From NCBI GenBank assembly GCA_946480085.1, contig CAMLHZ010000001.1, positions 868,001 to 932,000 on the forward strand: a stretch of 64,000 nt of DNA, read 5' to 3'. Below, piece after piece: positions 53,658 to 61,258 of this stretch (within the stretch, counting starts at the first letter, position 1; every line of letters begins with the position of its first letter). The notes below the pieces were generated by a model. The model ran no database searches. It was not told where the DNA came from and saw only the letters and a list, made by a program, of their open reading frames with translations. The position numbers were made by a program, and so were the translations under genes. The stretch comes from an uncultured Flavobacteriales bacterium (GTDB taxonomy: Bacteria; Bacteroidota; Bacteroidia; Flavobacteriales; Crocinitomicaceae).

Positions 53658-54666
53658 GACCGAGATTGTGTTGATACAATAACAGTGCTTTATAGGCCAA
53701 AGCAGTAGCAATCAGGTATTCATTCTTTCTGTACCGCTGATTGCGAATTGGAAATAAACCCCCATCCCAGCAACCATTTTGTTTTTGGCTTGCAATGAGA
53801 AATTTCAATCCTTTTTCCACTGCTGATTTGGAGTTTTGATCGGTCTCATTTCCCAGTACCTGAAGCATAAAAGCGGTGTGTAATTCTGCCGAAATATGAT
53901 TGTTGACATCGTTTCCGGAGAAATTCCAACTGCCATTTTCAAGTTGTGTAGCCAGAATGAATGCCTTTGCTTTTCCAAGTTCTGTAGCGTAAATGGTGTC
54001 ATTTTTTAGCGCTGGAACACATTGCCAAAGGGCATATCCAGGTGAATCATAGTATTCCCACGTTTGCCCCCAGGAACCATCTTTCAATTGATGCTGAGCA
54101 ATATAATCCAACGCTGTTTTTTTGTCATACTGGTCGTAATTGGTCAATTCGAACAAATTCACAGCAAATCCGGTAACGGAAGGAAAGTAAACTTCATAAG
54201 CTACATCCGGATTTCCGATAGCCCAACGACCGTTTTTCTCCTGGAGTTGAGCGATTGTTGCAAGCTGTTTTGTGAAATCGGTTTCAGGGTTTATGCGATG
54301 CAATAGTTGAAGGTAAACGGAACTTGTTTCAATACAGTATGACGAAGCACAAGTGGCGTTATGACATATAATTCCGTCTGCGTTTTCAATGGTCTTCAAC
54401 CAGTTGACTCCATGCTGTATAATGCTGTCGTTTTTTTGAGCGTCGTCGAGTAATGCGTCACATACCAGAATCGTTTCCCAAAAATTGAAAAGAACTTTCG
54501 TTGAATCCTGAAACGTGCCGTTTTCATACTGGTGCGTTTCTAAGAATTTCCGTGCTTTAGACACCGAATTCGTTAAACTCTGATCACTTATTTGAGCATA
54601 GAGAGAGTAGTTGCACAAACTGATAGTGGCCCAAACGACCAGAAAATATGTAGCGTTTATTTTCAC
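53650..54666 (-). CDS. Exported protein with terpene-cyclase-type QW repeats (single alpha/alpha barrel), GTG start
   Basis: I start at GTG 54666, where GTGA overlaps the UbiA stop and a signal peptide follows (VKINATYFLVVWATISLCNY to YAQ, residues 1-25); the frame is open further upstream but lies inside the UbiA gene. The 338-residue protein contains five QxxxG-x-W/F repeats at 46-52, 142-148, 193-199, 241-247 and 294-300 (e.g. QLKDGSW, QLENGSW). These mark the squalene/terpene cyclase and prenyltransferase-beta alpha/alpha toroid. It is about half the length of squalene-hopene cyclase and lacks a DxDD catalytic motif. Cys101, Cys106 and Cys111 form a tight cluster. It may bind or modify an isoprenoid or peptide outside the cytoplasm; function unknown. 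Confidence 0.75.
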   Translation of the reverse strand: MKINATYFLVVWATISLCNYSLYAQISDQSLTNSVSKARKFLETHQYENGTFQDSTKVLFNFWETILVCDALLDDAQKNDSIIQHGVNWLKTIENADGIICHNATCASSYCIETSSVYLQLLHRINPETDFTKQLATIAQLQEKNGRWAIGNPDVAYEVYFPSVTGFAVNLFELTNYDQYDKKTALDYIAQHQLKDGSWGQTWEYYDSPGYALWQCVPALKNDTIYATELGKAKAFILATQLENGSWNFSGNDVNNHISAELHTAFMLQVLGNETDQNSKSAVEKGLKFLIASQKQNGCWDGGLFPIRNQRYRKNEYLIATALAYKALLLYQHNLGHE

Positions 54667-55580
54667 CAGTTGTTTTTCAAAATAATGAGCGATATAAGTC
54701 CGAGAAAAAGACTGTTGTGGAGTAAGAAAAGCGGTTTTTCGTTGTACGGTTTTCGAAATAGTAAAAGTAAATGAATTGCGCACATCCCGAGTAGCAAAAG
54801 GGAAATCCAGTTTGTCTGAAAGTAAACAAATACCATCGCATAGGCAGAGATTATGAAAATTGCCAGAAGATTTTTGGCGGCTTTCATCCCCCACAAAACC
54901 GGAATGGTTTTAACCCCGGCATGCTGATCACCTTCCACATCTTTCAGATCAACAAAATTTGCCATTAGCGAAATGGGAATAAGAATGAAGAGCATCCAGA
55001 ATACTGGAAATTCCTGCACTTTTCCATTCGCGGTAAGAAAACCGCAGCAGGCAGAAATGAGTGTGTTAATCCCGATGAGCAACTTGGCCAGAAAAACGAA
55101 TCGCTTTAACTTGAAAGGTTTACAGGAATAGACATAGTAAACAATTGAAAGGCCGAGAATAGTGCAGAAGTAATGTAGTCCGATTGCTGCAGAAAGTAAA
55201 ATGGAAACAACTAAACTCAATCTGGAAATCAAGCGGTAACTGTTCAGCGGTATACTTTCTTTTACCAACGGCCTGTTTTTATTTGAAATTTTATCAACTT
55301 CCAAATCCTCCTCATTGTTTGTTGCAATGGCGAATACAGCCGCATATGTCAAGGCGAAAAAGAAGTTTACCATTTCCAGCCAGGTTTCTGATTCGACCTG
55401 TTTTAAGTCCGGTAGAGCATTGGTGTGAAGTGAAAAACCGAAAAGAAAAACCGCAAAATAATGAAGAATCCTTCCAAGTCTAAGGTCCAGAAATAATTCA
55501 CGAAACAATCCCCGATTTACAGCCCATAACGATGCAATGGGTAATAAAGCACAGATCAGAATTATCAGCTGCAGGGTCAT
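54663..55580 (-). CDS. UbiA-family prenyltransferase, first gene of the five-gene operon
   Basis: This 305-residue integral membrane protein has about eight to nine hydrophobic segments. Both aspartate-rich motifs of the UbiA superfamily are present: NNEEDLEVD (Asn89, Asp92, Asp96) followed by NKNRPL, and DLKDVEGD (Asp211, Asp214, Asp218). They bind magnesium and the prenyl diphosphate, so an active enzyme is predicted. The NRPLV segment is shared with chlorophyll/menaquinone-type enzymes. The acceptor is unknown: there is no quinone or heme gene nearby, and the linked genes are exported or membrane proteins. Four genes follow with overlaps or tiny gaps. Confidence 0.88.
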   Translation of the reverse strand: MTLQLIILICALLPIASLWAVNRGLFRELFLDLRLGRILHYFAVFLFGFSLHTNALPDLKQVESETWLEMVNFFFALTYAAVFAIATNNEEDLEVDKISNKNRPLVKESIPLNSYRLISRLSLVVSILLSAAIGLHYFCTILGLSIVYYVYSCKPFKLKRFVFLAKLLIGINTLISACCGFLTANGKVQEFPVFWMLFILIPISLMANFVDLKDVEGDQHAGVKTIPVLWGMKAAKNLLAIFIISAYAMVFVYFQTNWISLLLLGMCAIHLLLLFRKPYNEKPLFLLHNSLFLGLISLIILKNNW

Positions 55581-55790
55581 GTGGGTATTGAATATAGTAG
55601 CAAATACACTGGAGTAAATGTACTCATTTTAATGGAATTCAGGGTTTTGAGTTAATGGTTCATCACATGATGTTAAAACTGGAGATTGTCAAGCTGTGAA
55701 GTTTCCATGTAGGTTGATTCAATAAAATTTGGCTGTTAACCAAGAGGAACATAGATGTAATTTCGCGCGAAGTAAGTTCTAAGAGATAAT

Positions 55791-55827
55791 TCACTGATTC
55801 TTTGCACACAGAATCAAGTGATTTTTT
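55791..55827 (+). terminator. Terminator-like hairpin upstream of the 55840 gene
   Basis: TCACTGATTC (55791-55800) pairs with GAATC-A-AGTGA (55811-55821, one bulged A) and is followed by TTTTTT. It ends just 13 bases before the next start codon. No gene on the plus strand lies close upstream, so it may end a small RNA or act as a leader switch. Confidence 0.5.
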
Positions 55828-55839
55828 GTATTATTCAAA

Positions 55840-56166
55840 ATGAAACGAATTCAACTCAGCAAACGCGCCTTCTTTTTCGGATTGAATCTGTTATTCTTTC
55901 CAAATAAGCCCATTCTTTATTTCGATAGACAGTTTCTGTACTTTGAATCACGAAAGGAAAAAGGGAAATACGCTATTGAATCAATCGTTCAACTGAGCAA
56001 TACCTGGAGTAAGATTAACCACCAAACGGTTTGGGAAATAGCAGGAAGAGCCGAAGGTAAATACTACAGTTTCACATTTATTACAAAGCGAATTGCTGGT
56101 TATGATCCAATTGATGCATTGAAAGGGTTGCTAGGAGAGGTGAACCCGAAGTGCAAGATAGGTTAA
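55840..56166 (+). CDS. Uncharacterised small protein
   Basis: This 108-residue protein has no signal peptide but a hydrophobic patch near residues 11-20 (FFFGLNLLFF). It reads as a small alpha/beta protein (YFDRQFLYFESRKEKGKYAI, EIAGRAEGKYYSFTFIT), a layout seen in PH-like domains, though I cannot assign it. The base composition is in line with its neighbours. It stands alone between the UbiA operon promoter region and a convergent lipoprotein gene. Confidence 0.6.
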   Translation: MKRIQLSKRAFFFGLNLLFFPNKPILYFDRQFLYFESRKEKGKYAIESIVQLSNTWSKINHQTVWEIAGRAEGKYYSFTFITKRIAGYDPIDALKGLLGEVNPKCKIG

Positions 56167-56191
56167 GCTTCTTGAGCTGTTTGGCTCATTT

Positions 56192-56719
56192 TTATATAGT
56201 AGTTCTTTTGTACTTGTTTTTACTGTCTTTGATTACTTTGAATCCACACAAACTAAAAATGCTGTCTCTACTAATTGTTCTGTGGGTGCCAAAAAAGTCA
56301 TCAATAACCTGAAATTCATCGTATTTCATTATGTCCTCGTTAGAAATATAATTTTTGAAAACTCGTGTTGCAATTTCAGTCAAATAGTCCTCACTTTTGG
56401 TTTGTAGAGATAAAGGTACTGGACGTTTGCGCTTGTATCTAAAGAAAAACTCTTTATGTGTAAGACGATTCTGTCCTCTGCAACGCCAGAAGTGATAGAC
56501 ATGTTCAATTTTAGCATATTCAAATTTTTTGTCCACCATACTATCGTTCAATCGTTGTTCAGCTAGAGTCATTTTGCCAATACTATCAAACTTACAGGTT
56601 TGTTCAAAGTTGTGTTGTGCTTCTTGTTCTTCGGTAGTTGGATTACGAAAAGGCATTTGATCACAAGCAATCCATAATGGTAAGAGGAAAAGCAAAATGA
56701 TAACGTGTTTCATGTTCAT
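56192..56719 (-). CDS. Uncharacterised lipoprotein
   Basis: I start at ATG 56719 (MNMKHVIILL) rather than the ATG at 56758; ATG 56713 is equally possible. A lipoprotein signal ends in LWIAC. The mature ~155 residues are charged and probably helical, with HVYHFWRCRGQNRLTHKEFFF and VPLSLQTKSEDYLTEI segments and two further cysteines (CKFDS, SLCGFK). No family is recognised. It is monocistronic. Confidence 0.6.
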   Translation of the reverse strand: MNMKHVIILLFLLPLWIACDQMPFRNPTTEEQEAQHNFEQTCKFDSIGKMTLAEQRLNDSMVDKKFEYAKIEHVYHFWRCRGQNRLTHKEFFFRYKRKRPVPLSLQTKSEDYLTEIATRVFKNYISNEDIMKYDEFQVIDDFFGTHRTISRDSIFSLCGFKVIKDSKNKYKRTTI

Positions 56720-56795
56720 GTCTTTGAAGAATGTTTTTGCAAGTTGATCGTTTATCAATCAATAGATGTTAAAATGACCAATACATCGGAAGAAG

Positions 56796-57689
56796 CTAAA
56801 GTACGTTCTTAGGTTTTCTATTAAGCACATAAACAGCCGCAATTCCCAAACAACCGCCAACAATGGTATACCATTTCAATTCTTCACCAAGAATAAAGTA
56901 GGCAGATAATCCCGCACAAAGTGGAACGGTGAAAATAAAACTGCTTGCACGTTCAGCACCAATTTGCGATGTGGCGTAGAAATACATGGTTGTTGCAAAA
57001 CTGGTAACAATTACACTTCCAAAGAGTAAATTCCCCCAGAAACGGAAATCTGTTGTATGTAGAAGTGTGTTTACCGATTTGAAATCAACGAACGGAGTAA
57101 TTGCAATGATTGTAACAACGTACATCCACCACGTAAATGCCAATGGATTTCCGAATTCTTTTGACCTTGAAGAGAATTTGCTCATTATCGACCACAATAA
57201 AGCACTTGCCAGGAACAAGGCGTTGCCAATATCAGAGAGTATATTGAGGTTGTTCCACAATTGAAGCAATACAACTCCGGCAATGGCTCCCAGTAAAATT
57301 CCTATAGATTCATTGGTCTTTGGTTTTCTCCATGCCAGTAAAAGACCAAGGGTATAAGCCATGATTGGATTCAAAGTAGTTACCAAAATTCCACCTGCAC
57401 CTGAATTTCCTTTCTCTAGGCCTTGCAGGAACGTATAGTTGTAAACCGACATCAGAAGTCCTGATATCACAACAAATATAACCCCGAGTTTACTGATTCG
57501 GAATTTCACTTTCATGAATAACAGAAGCGGAACCAAGCTAATAATCACCAGGGCATAACGTATAAAACCTAGGGTAAAGGGATCGCCGAACGACTTAAGT
57601 ATTTTGTTAGACGGCCAACTTAAACCCCAAAACACCATTGAAACAATTAGTAGTATGCTTAGTCTACGAAGGGCTTTTTTGTCTTCCAT
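56796..57689 (-). CDS. EamA/DMT-family transporter
   Basis: This 297-residue membrane protein has ten hydrophobic helices in two EamA repeats; the second repeat starts near residue 150 (NALFLASALLWSIMSKFSS). The N-terminus VFWGLSWPSNKILK is the classic EamA opening, and PLLLFMKVKFRISKLG also fits. The family exports metabolites such as amino acids. I choose ATG 57689 over two in-frame GTGs just upstream. A -7 box ends five bases before this start, so its mRNA may be leaderless. It lies 33 bases after the histidine kinase stop. Confidence 0.9.
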   Translation of the reverse strand: MEDKKALRRLSILLIVSMVFWGLSWPSNKILKSFGDPFTLGFIRYALVIISLVPLLLFMKVKFRISKLGVIFVVISGLLMSVYNYTFLQGLEKGNSGAGGILVTTLNPIMAYTLGLLLAWRKPKTNESIGILLGAIAGVVLLQLWNNLNILSDIGNALFLASALLWSIMSKFSSRSKEFGNPLAFTWWMYVVTIIAITPFVDFKSVNTLLHTTDFRFWGNLLFGSVIVTSFATTMYFYATSQIGAERASSFIFTVPLCAGLSAYFILGEELKWYTIVGGCLGIAAVYVLNRKPKNVL

Positions 57690-57694
57690 CACCA

Positions 57695-57702
57695 CAAAAA
57701 TA
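57695..57702 (-). promoter_or_regulatory. -7 box (TATTTTTG) for the EamA gene, leaderless position
   Basis: On the minus strand TATTTTTG reads from 57702 to 57695 and is followed by five bases and then the ATG at 57689. No clear -33 TTG lies at the normal distance. Confidence 0.45.
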
Positions 57703-57722
57703 GATGATTTCTGAGAAGCAGC

Positions 57723-59495
57723 TTATTCAATTGAAAATAAAAACGTGAAAGAAGTACCCGTAGAATTGGAAACACATTTCATCTCGCTGTGAAGTTGATC
57801 ACTTAATGCTTCAACAATTTCCAATCCTAATGAAGAGTGGTTACGGAAATCGTCACTTTCAAATCCTTTTCCGTTGTCAGAAATATGCATTTCCATTCTA
57901 TTGTTTTCCACTTTCGTGAGAAAGCTCAGTTTCGGAGTTTCTGTATTCCAATAGGCATGCTTCAGGGCATTACTAATAATTTCCGAGGCGATTAAACCTA
58001 ATGGAACGGCTTGATCAATGCTCAATTGCTGGTCAACGAAACTGGTCTGGGTTTCAATCTTGATTGTTCTGTTCGATAATGCTTCTAACTGTAAATTCAG
58101 AATATTATGCAGGTATTTTGCACTATCCACTTTTCCAAGATCCGCATCCTTTTGATACAAACTTTGGTGCATCAACGCAATGGTTTGAATACGTGTTTTA
58201 CTATTTCTTAACGCTTCAATGGCAGTTTCATCTGTTAATTGAGACTCCTGCAGATTCAACAAACTTGAAATGATCTGTAAACTGTTTTTCACACGATGAT
58301 GAACCTCTTTTAAAAGAATTTCTTTTTCGTAAAGTGCCTTATCAATGGTTTTGTTTTGTTCCAGAATTTCAGAATTCGATTTCTTCAGGGCTTTATTCAG
58401 CTTTCGCGATTTTCTGTAATAGAAGATTCCAAGTACAATCAAAATCAGAGTAACGGAAAGAGCGATAAACATAACTGTGGTTTTTCGTTTACTCCGCAGC
58501 AATCTTCTTTTCTGTTCGTCAATGATCTCATTGTTGATCCGCAATTCGTAATCCGTTTCCAATCGGGTAATCAAGGCGTTGTTAGCGTAAGTATCTAAAC
58601 TGTCTTTAGAAACGTGAAACAATTCATTGTACTTCAGCGCTGTTTTGTAATCCCCCTTTAAGGTATATGTCACCTCAAACGCAGAATACGCATAAGTAAT
58701 GTCTTCTAAGCTATGTACTTTTTGGCCTAGTTCTAAGCATAAATTGCAGTAGTACAAAGAGGAATCAAGCATATTTGCCGCTCTGAATTGTCTGCCAATA
58801 TTGTATAACACCAGTAATTCGTCTAACGGATGATTTAGCTTCCTATATTGTTTAAGCGCACGTTTATAAATGGGTAAAGCTTCTTTAGTTTTTCCAGTGT
58901 TTACCAAAATATTCGCAATGTTATTTTGAATCTTTGCCTCGAGATAAGCGTCATTGACCGTCTTTACTTTGTCTTCTGCTTCGCGATAAAATTGAAGCGC
59001 TTTTTCATTTTCTCCCGATTGAAAACAATTGTTTCCACGACCATTGATAACTTCAATTTTTAAGTGCTTGTTATGGTGACTGTTTGCGTAACGTTCAACC
59101 TGCTTAATACAGTTTTCAGATTTTTTGAATTCTTTGGTAACACTGTATGCCTGACTCAAAAGAAGATTAGCCTGGGTTATTCCCGCCTCATTCTTAATTT
59201 GGAAATAGTGTTTATGCGCCTGCAGTCCTTGTTCGAGGGCAAGGTCAAGTTCTCCACGAAATAAATGAATTCGTGCTTTAGCAAGAGTTACCTGCGCCTT
59301 CCATTGAATATTCTTCGAGTGCTGAACAATGTTGTAAGCGGAATCAATAAACATTAGAGCCGAATCAGTATTCACGCGCTGAAGACGAACTGCATTCTGG
59401 TATTGTTTTTTGCCAGTTTGCGAAAAAGTGCTCGTTGACGTTAGAATAACCAACGTGAATAAGAGAAGAATAGTAGCTCGGCAATTATTTAACAT
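57723..59495 (-). CDS. Membrane sensor histidine kinase with periplasmic TPR repeats
   Basis: This 590-residue protein has a signal peptide (1-26, ending TFSQ) and tetratricopeptide-like helical repeats from about 30 to 320 (for example AKIQNNIANILVNTGKTKEALPIY). One transmembrane helix (340-360) and a coiled-coil linker follow. The HisKA_2-type dimerisation domain has EVHHRVKNSLQ with the likely phosphorylated His400. The HATPase domain contains EIISNALKHA (N box) and the DNGKGF motif. No receiver domain and no response-regulator gene is adjacent, so its partner is elsewhere. The EamA gene downstream may be linked. Confidence 0.9.
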   Translation of the reverse strand: MLNNCRATILLLFTLVILTSTSTFSQTGKKQYQNAVRLQRVNTDSALMFIDSAYNIVQHSKNIQWKAQVTLAKARIHLFRGELDLALEQGLQAHKHYFQIKNEAGITQANLLLSQAYSVTKEFKKSENCIKQVERYANSHHNKHLKIEVINGRGNNCFQSGENEKALQFYREAEDKVKTVNDAYLEAKIQNNIANILVNTGKTKEALPIYKRALKQYRKLNHPLDELLVLYNIGRQFRAANMLDSSLYYCNLCLELGQKVHSLEDITYAYSAFEVTYTLKGDYKTALKYNELFHVSKDSLDTYANNALITRLETDYELRINNEIIDEQKRRLLRSKRKTTVMFIALSVTLILIVLGIFYYRKSRKLNKALKKSNSEILEQNKTIDKALYEKEILLKEVHHRVKNSLQIISSLLNLQESQLTDETAIEALRNSKTRIQTIALMHQSLYQKDADLGKVDSAKYLHNILNLQLEALSNRTIKIETQTSFVDQQLSIDQAVPLGLIASEIISNALKHAYWNTETPKLSFLTKVENNRMEMHISDNGKGFESDDFRNHSSLGLEIVEALSDQLHSEMKCVSNSTGTSFTFLFSIE

Positions 59496-59671
59496 GCTGG
59501 ATAACTGGATCTTTGAGGGAGGGAAGATAAGAAAAAAAATAAGAACTGTGAAAGTTGAAACTTGAGCAAAGTATTTTGTTAAACTCTTAAATTTGTGATT
59601 GATGAAATGGTTTTACGGAAAACCAAGTGCTACTAATTGCGTTTAAAATATGAACCTGAACTAAAAAAAAT

Positions 59672-59679
59672 TATCTTCG
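59672..59679 (+). promoter_or_regulatory. Variant -7 box (TATCTTCG) before the DUF3467 gene
   Basis: TATCTTCG differs from TAnnTTTG by one base and is followed five bases later by the DUF3467 ATG. The TTCG variant recurs upstream of genes near 2742 and 30889. Confidence 0.4.
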
Positions 59680-59684
59680 CATCT

Positions 59685-59993
59685 ATGGAAAAAAATGAAA
59701 ACCAAATAAATATAGAGCTTTCTGAAGAATTAGCAGAAGGCGTTTATTCAAACCTTGCCATCATAACACATTCTCAAGCTGAATTTGTTACGGATTTCAT
59801 TCAAATGATGCCTGGAATGCCCAAAGCGAAAGTAAGATCTCGTGTAATTATGTCGCCGCAAAGTGCAAAACGTTTAATGCACGCACTTATTGAAAATGTG
59901 CAGAAATATGAGCAGCAAAATGGAGTGATCACTGATAATGATGCACCGTCGTTTCCTCCAATGAATTTTGGTGGACCTGCAACTCAAGCGTAA
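59685..59993 (+). CDS. DUF3467-family protein
   Basis: This 102-residue cytoplasmic protein starts at ATG 59685; the frame is open upstream but has no conserved sequence. It matches DUF3467: INIELSEELAEGVYSNLAIITHSQAEFVTDFI in pieces, then the P-G-x-P-KAKVRSRVIMSP motif and the C-terminal helix RLMHALIENVQKYE. The family is small and conserved in bacteria; its function is unknown. It stands alone. Confidence 0.85.
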   Translation: MEKNENQINIELSEELAEGVYSNLAIITHSQAEFVTDFIQMMPGMPKAKVRSRVIMSPQSAKRLMHALIENVQKYEQQNGVITDNDAPSFPPMNFGGPATQA

Positions 59994-60088
59994 AAAACTG
60001 TAATTTTCCAACACTTTTCGCGTTTAACTAAAAATGAACTGAAACTGTTGTTTAATACTTACGTATTACAAATATTAAAACTAAAACT

Positions 60089-60493
60089 ATGAAAAACTGG
60101 ATTTTTGCTTCTTTATCAGTGCTCTTCCTATTGGCGAGTGCTTGTTCAAAGCATACAACTCCACGCCGTGTTAAGCATGTATTACCTGAAGGGTCATGGA
60201 AAATCACTTCGTTTACAATTGAAGGTGTTTCCGTTACAGAAGATTACAGTACTTATTCTTTTGGATTTGATGAAGAAGGGGGGATTAGAGTATTTGGCTC
60301 TGGATTTTCAGCAAACGGAAGTTGGGAAACAGGTCTAAATAGAAATCCTTGTATTCTGTATTTAAGTTTTCCACCGGTTGGTGGTTTAGAATACCTTGCA
60401 GATGATTGGCAGGTAACCCAAATAAAAAAGGATGTCATTACATTAAAGAGAAACGACAGTAACTCTAGTAGTAACCTGACATTCAAAAGATAA
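60089..60493 (+). CDS. Small lipocalin-like lipoprotein
   Basis: This 134-residue protein has a lipoprotein signal with Cys19 (LLASAC). The mature part has the pattern GSWKITSFTIEGVSVTEDYS, then SFGFDEEGGIRV, NGSWETG and WQVTQIKKDVITLKR, matching the lipocalin-like lipoproteins common in Bacteroidetes. Ligand and function are unknown. It is monocistronic. Confidence 0.75.
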   Translation: MKNWIFASLSVLFLLASACSKHTTPRRVKHVLPEGSWKITSFTIEGVSVTEDYSTYSFGFDEEGGIRVFGSGFSANGSWETGLNRNPCILYLSFPPVGGLEYLADDWQVTQIKKDVITLKRNDSNSSSNLTFKR

Positions 60494-60606
60494 CTGACGT
60501 AGTTTTACGCTAAGTTTATCTATTGATTTTAAGCTGAATCTTATATTCAAGTTGAATTACTTGTTTAATTGGAGGAAGCTACTAATTTTGTACAAAAGCT
60601 ATTTGG

Positions 60607-60909
60607 ATGACCTCTGAACTTAAGGAATATATTGATCGTATTCAGGCGAAGGCTCAACACTTACATACTTTGTTAGTGACAGAGAGAGAACGCTCAGGAT
60701 CTTTATTGACTGAAGTTTCACGTCTCAATGAAGTGGTTGAGAATCAAGCTCAGGAATTGCAAAGAATGCAAGGTGAGTATGATGATTTAACTTCTAAGTT
60801 GTCCGAAAGGCAAGATCAGGAGCCAATGTTTAATGATGAGTTAGACGTTGATGCGCTGGTGAAAGAAATTGATTTTTGCATTCAACAATTAAAGATAGCG
60901 AATGAGTAA
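60607..60909 (+). CDS. Small coiled-coil protein cotranscribed with zapA
   Basis: This 100-residue protein is almost entirely heptad repeats: LKEYIDRIQAKAQHLHTLLVTERERSG, then SRLNEVVENQAQELQRMQG. The acidic C-terminal part ends in VKEIDFCIQQLKIANE. It overlaps zapA by eight bases. Its size and position recall ZapB-like divisome coiled coils, but I see no specific ZapB motif, so the link is from context only. Confidence 0.75.
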   Translation: MTSELKEYIDRIQAKAQHLHTLLVTERERSGSLLTEVSRLNEVVENQAQELQRMQGEYDDLTSKLSERQDQEPMFNDELDVDALVKEIDFCIQQLKIANE

Positions 60910-61201
60910 GGTGTCATTAAAAGTGGTTGTAGCCGGAAGGACGTACCCTTTGACTGTTGCAGAAGCGGAAGTTCCGCGTGTTCAGGCAGCAGCAGATGAC
61001 ATTAATCGTGCAATAAAACAATTGCAGGATAACTTTGCTGTTCGCGATATGCAGGACTTATTGGCAATGACAGCTCTTCAGTTGTCAACAAAAGGTAGCA
61101 AAAGTGCCACCCCAGCTAGTACTGCGACCACTACAGTAGATTTTACTGAAACAGCTCAGGCTTTGAAAAAGCTGGCTGACGAATTGGATGCTCTAGGTTA
61201 A
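60902..61201 (+). CDS. zapA: Cell division protein ZapA
   Basis: This 99-residue protein starts with the ZapA domain (VSLKVVVAGRTYPLTVAEAEVPRVQAAADDINRAI in pieces), followed by a helix (RDMQDLLAMTALQLS) and a final coil (ALKKLADELDAL). ZapA bundles FtsZ filaments at the division ring. It is coupled to the coiled-coil gene before it and followed 57 bases later by rny, an order I know from other Bacteroidetes. Confidence 0.9.
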   Translation: MSKVSLKVVVAGRTYPLTVAEAEVPRVQAAADDINRAIKQLQDNFAVRDMQDLLAMTALQLSTKGSKSATPASTATTTVDFTETAQALKKLADELDALG

Positions 61202-61258
61202 TCGATTTTCTTTCATTTTTGTCTTGTCTTTGTCCAAAAGCACGTTAATATATATGTT

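Noticed and set aside
55184..55483. Open frame of 99 codons on the plus strand inside the UbiA gene
   Set aside because: The UbiA frame has both catalytic motifs and membrane helices; the opposite frame lacks any.
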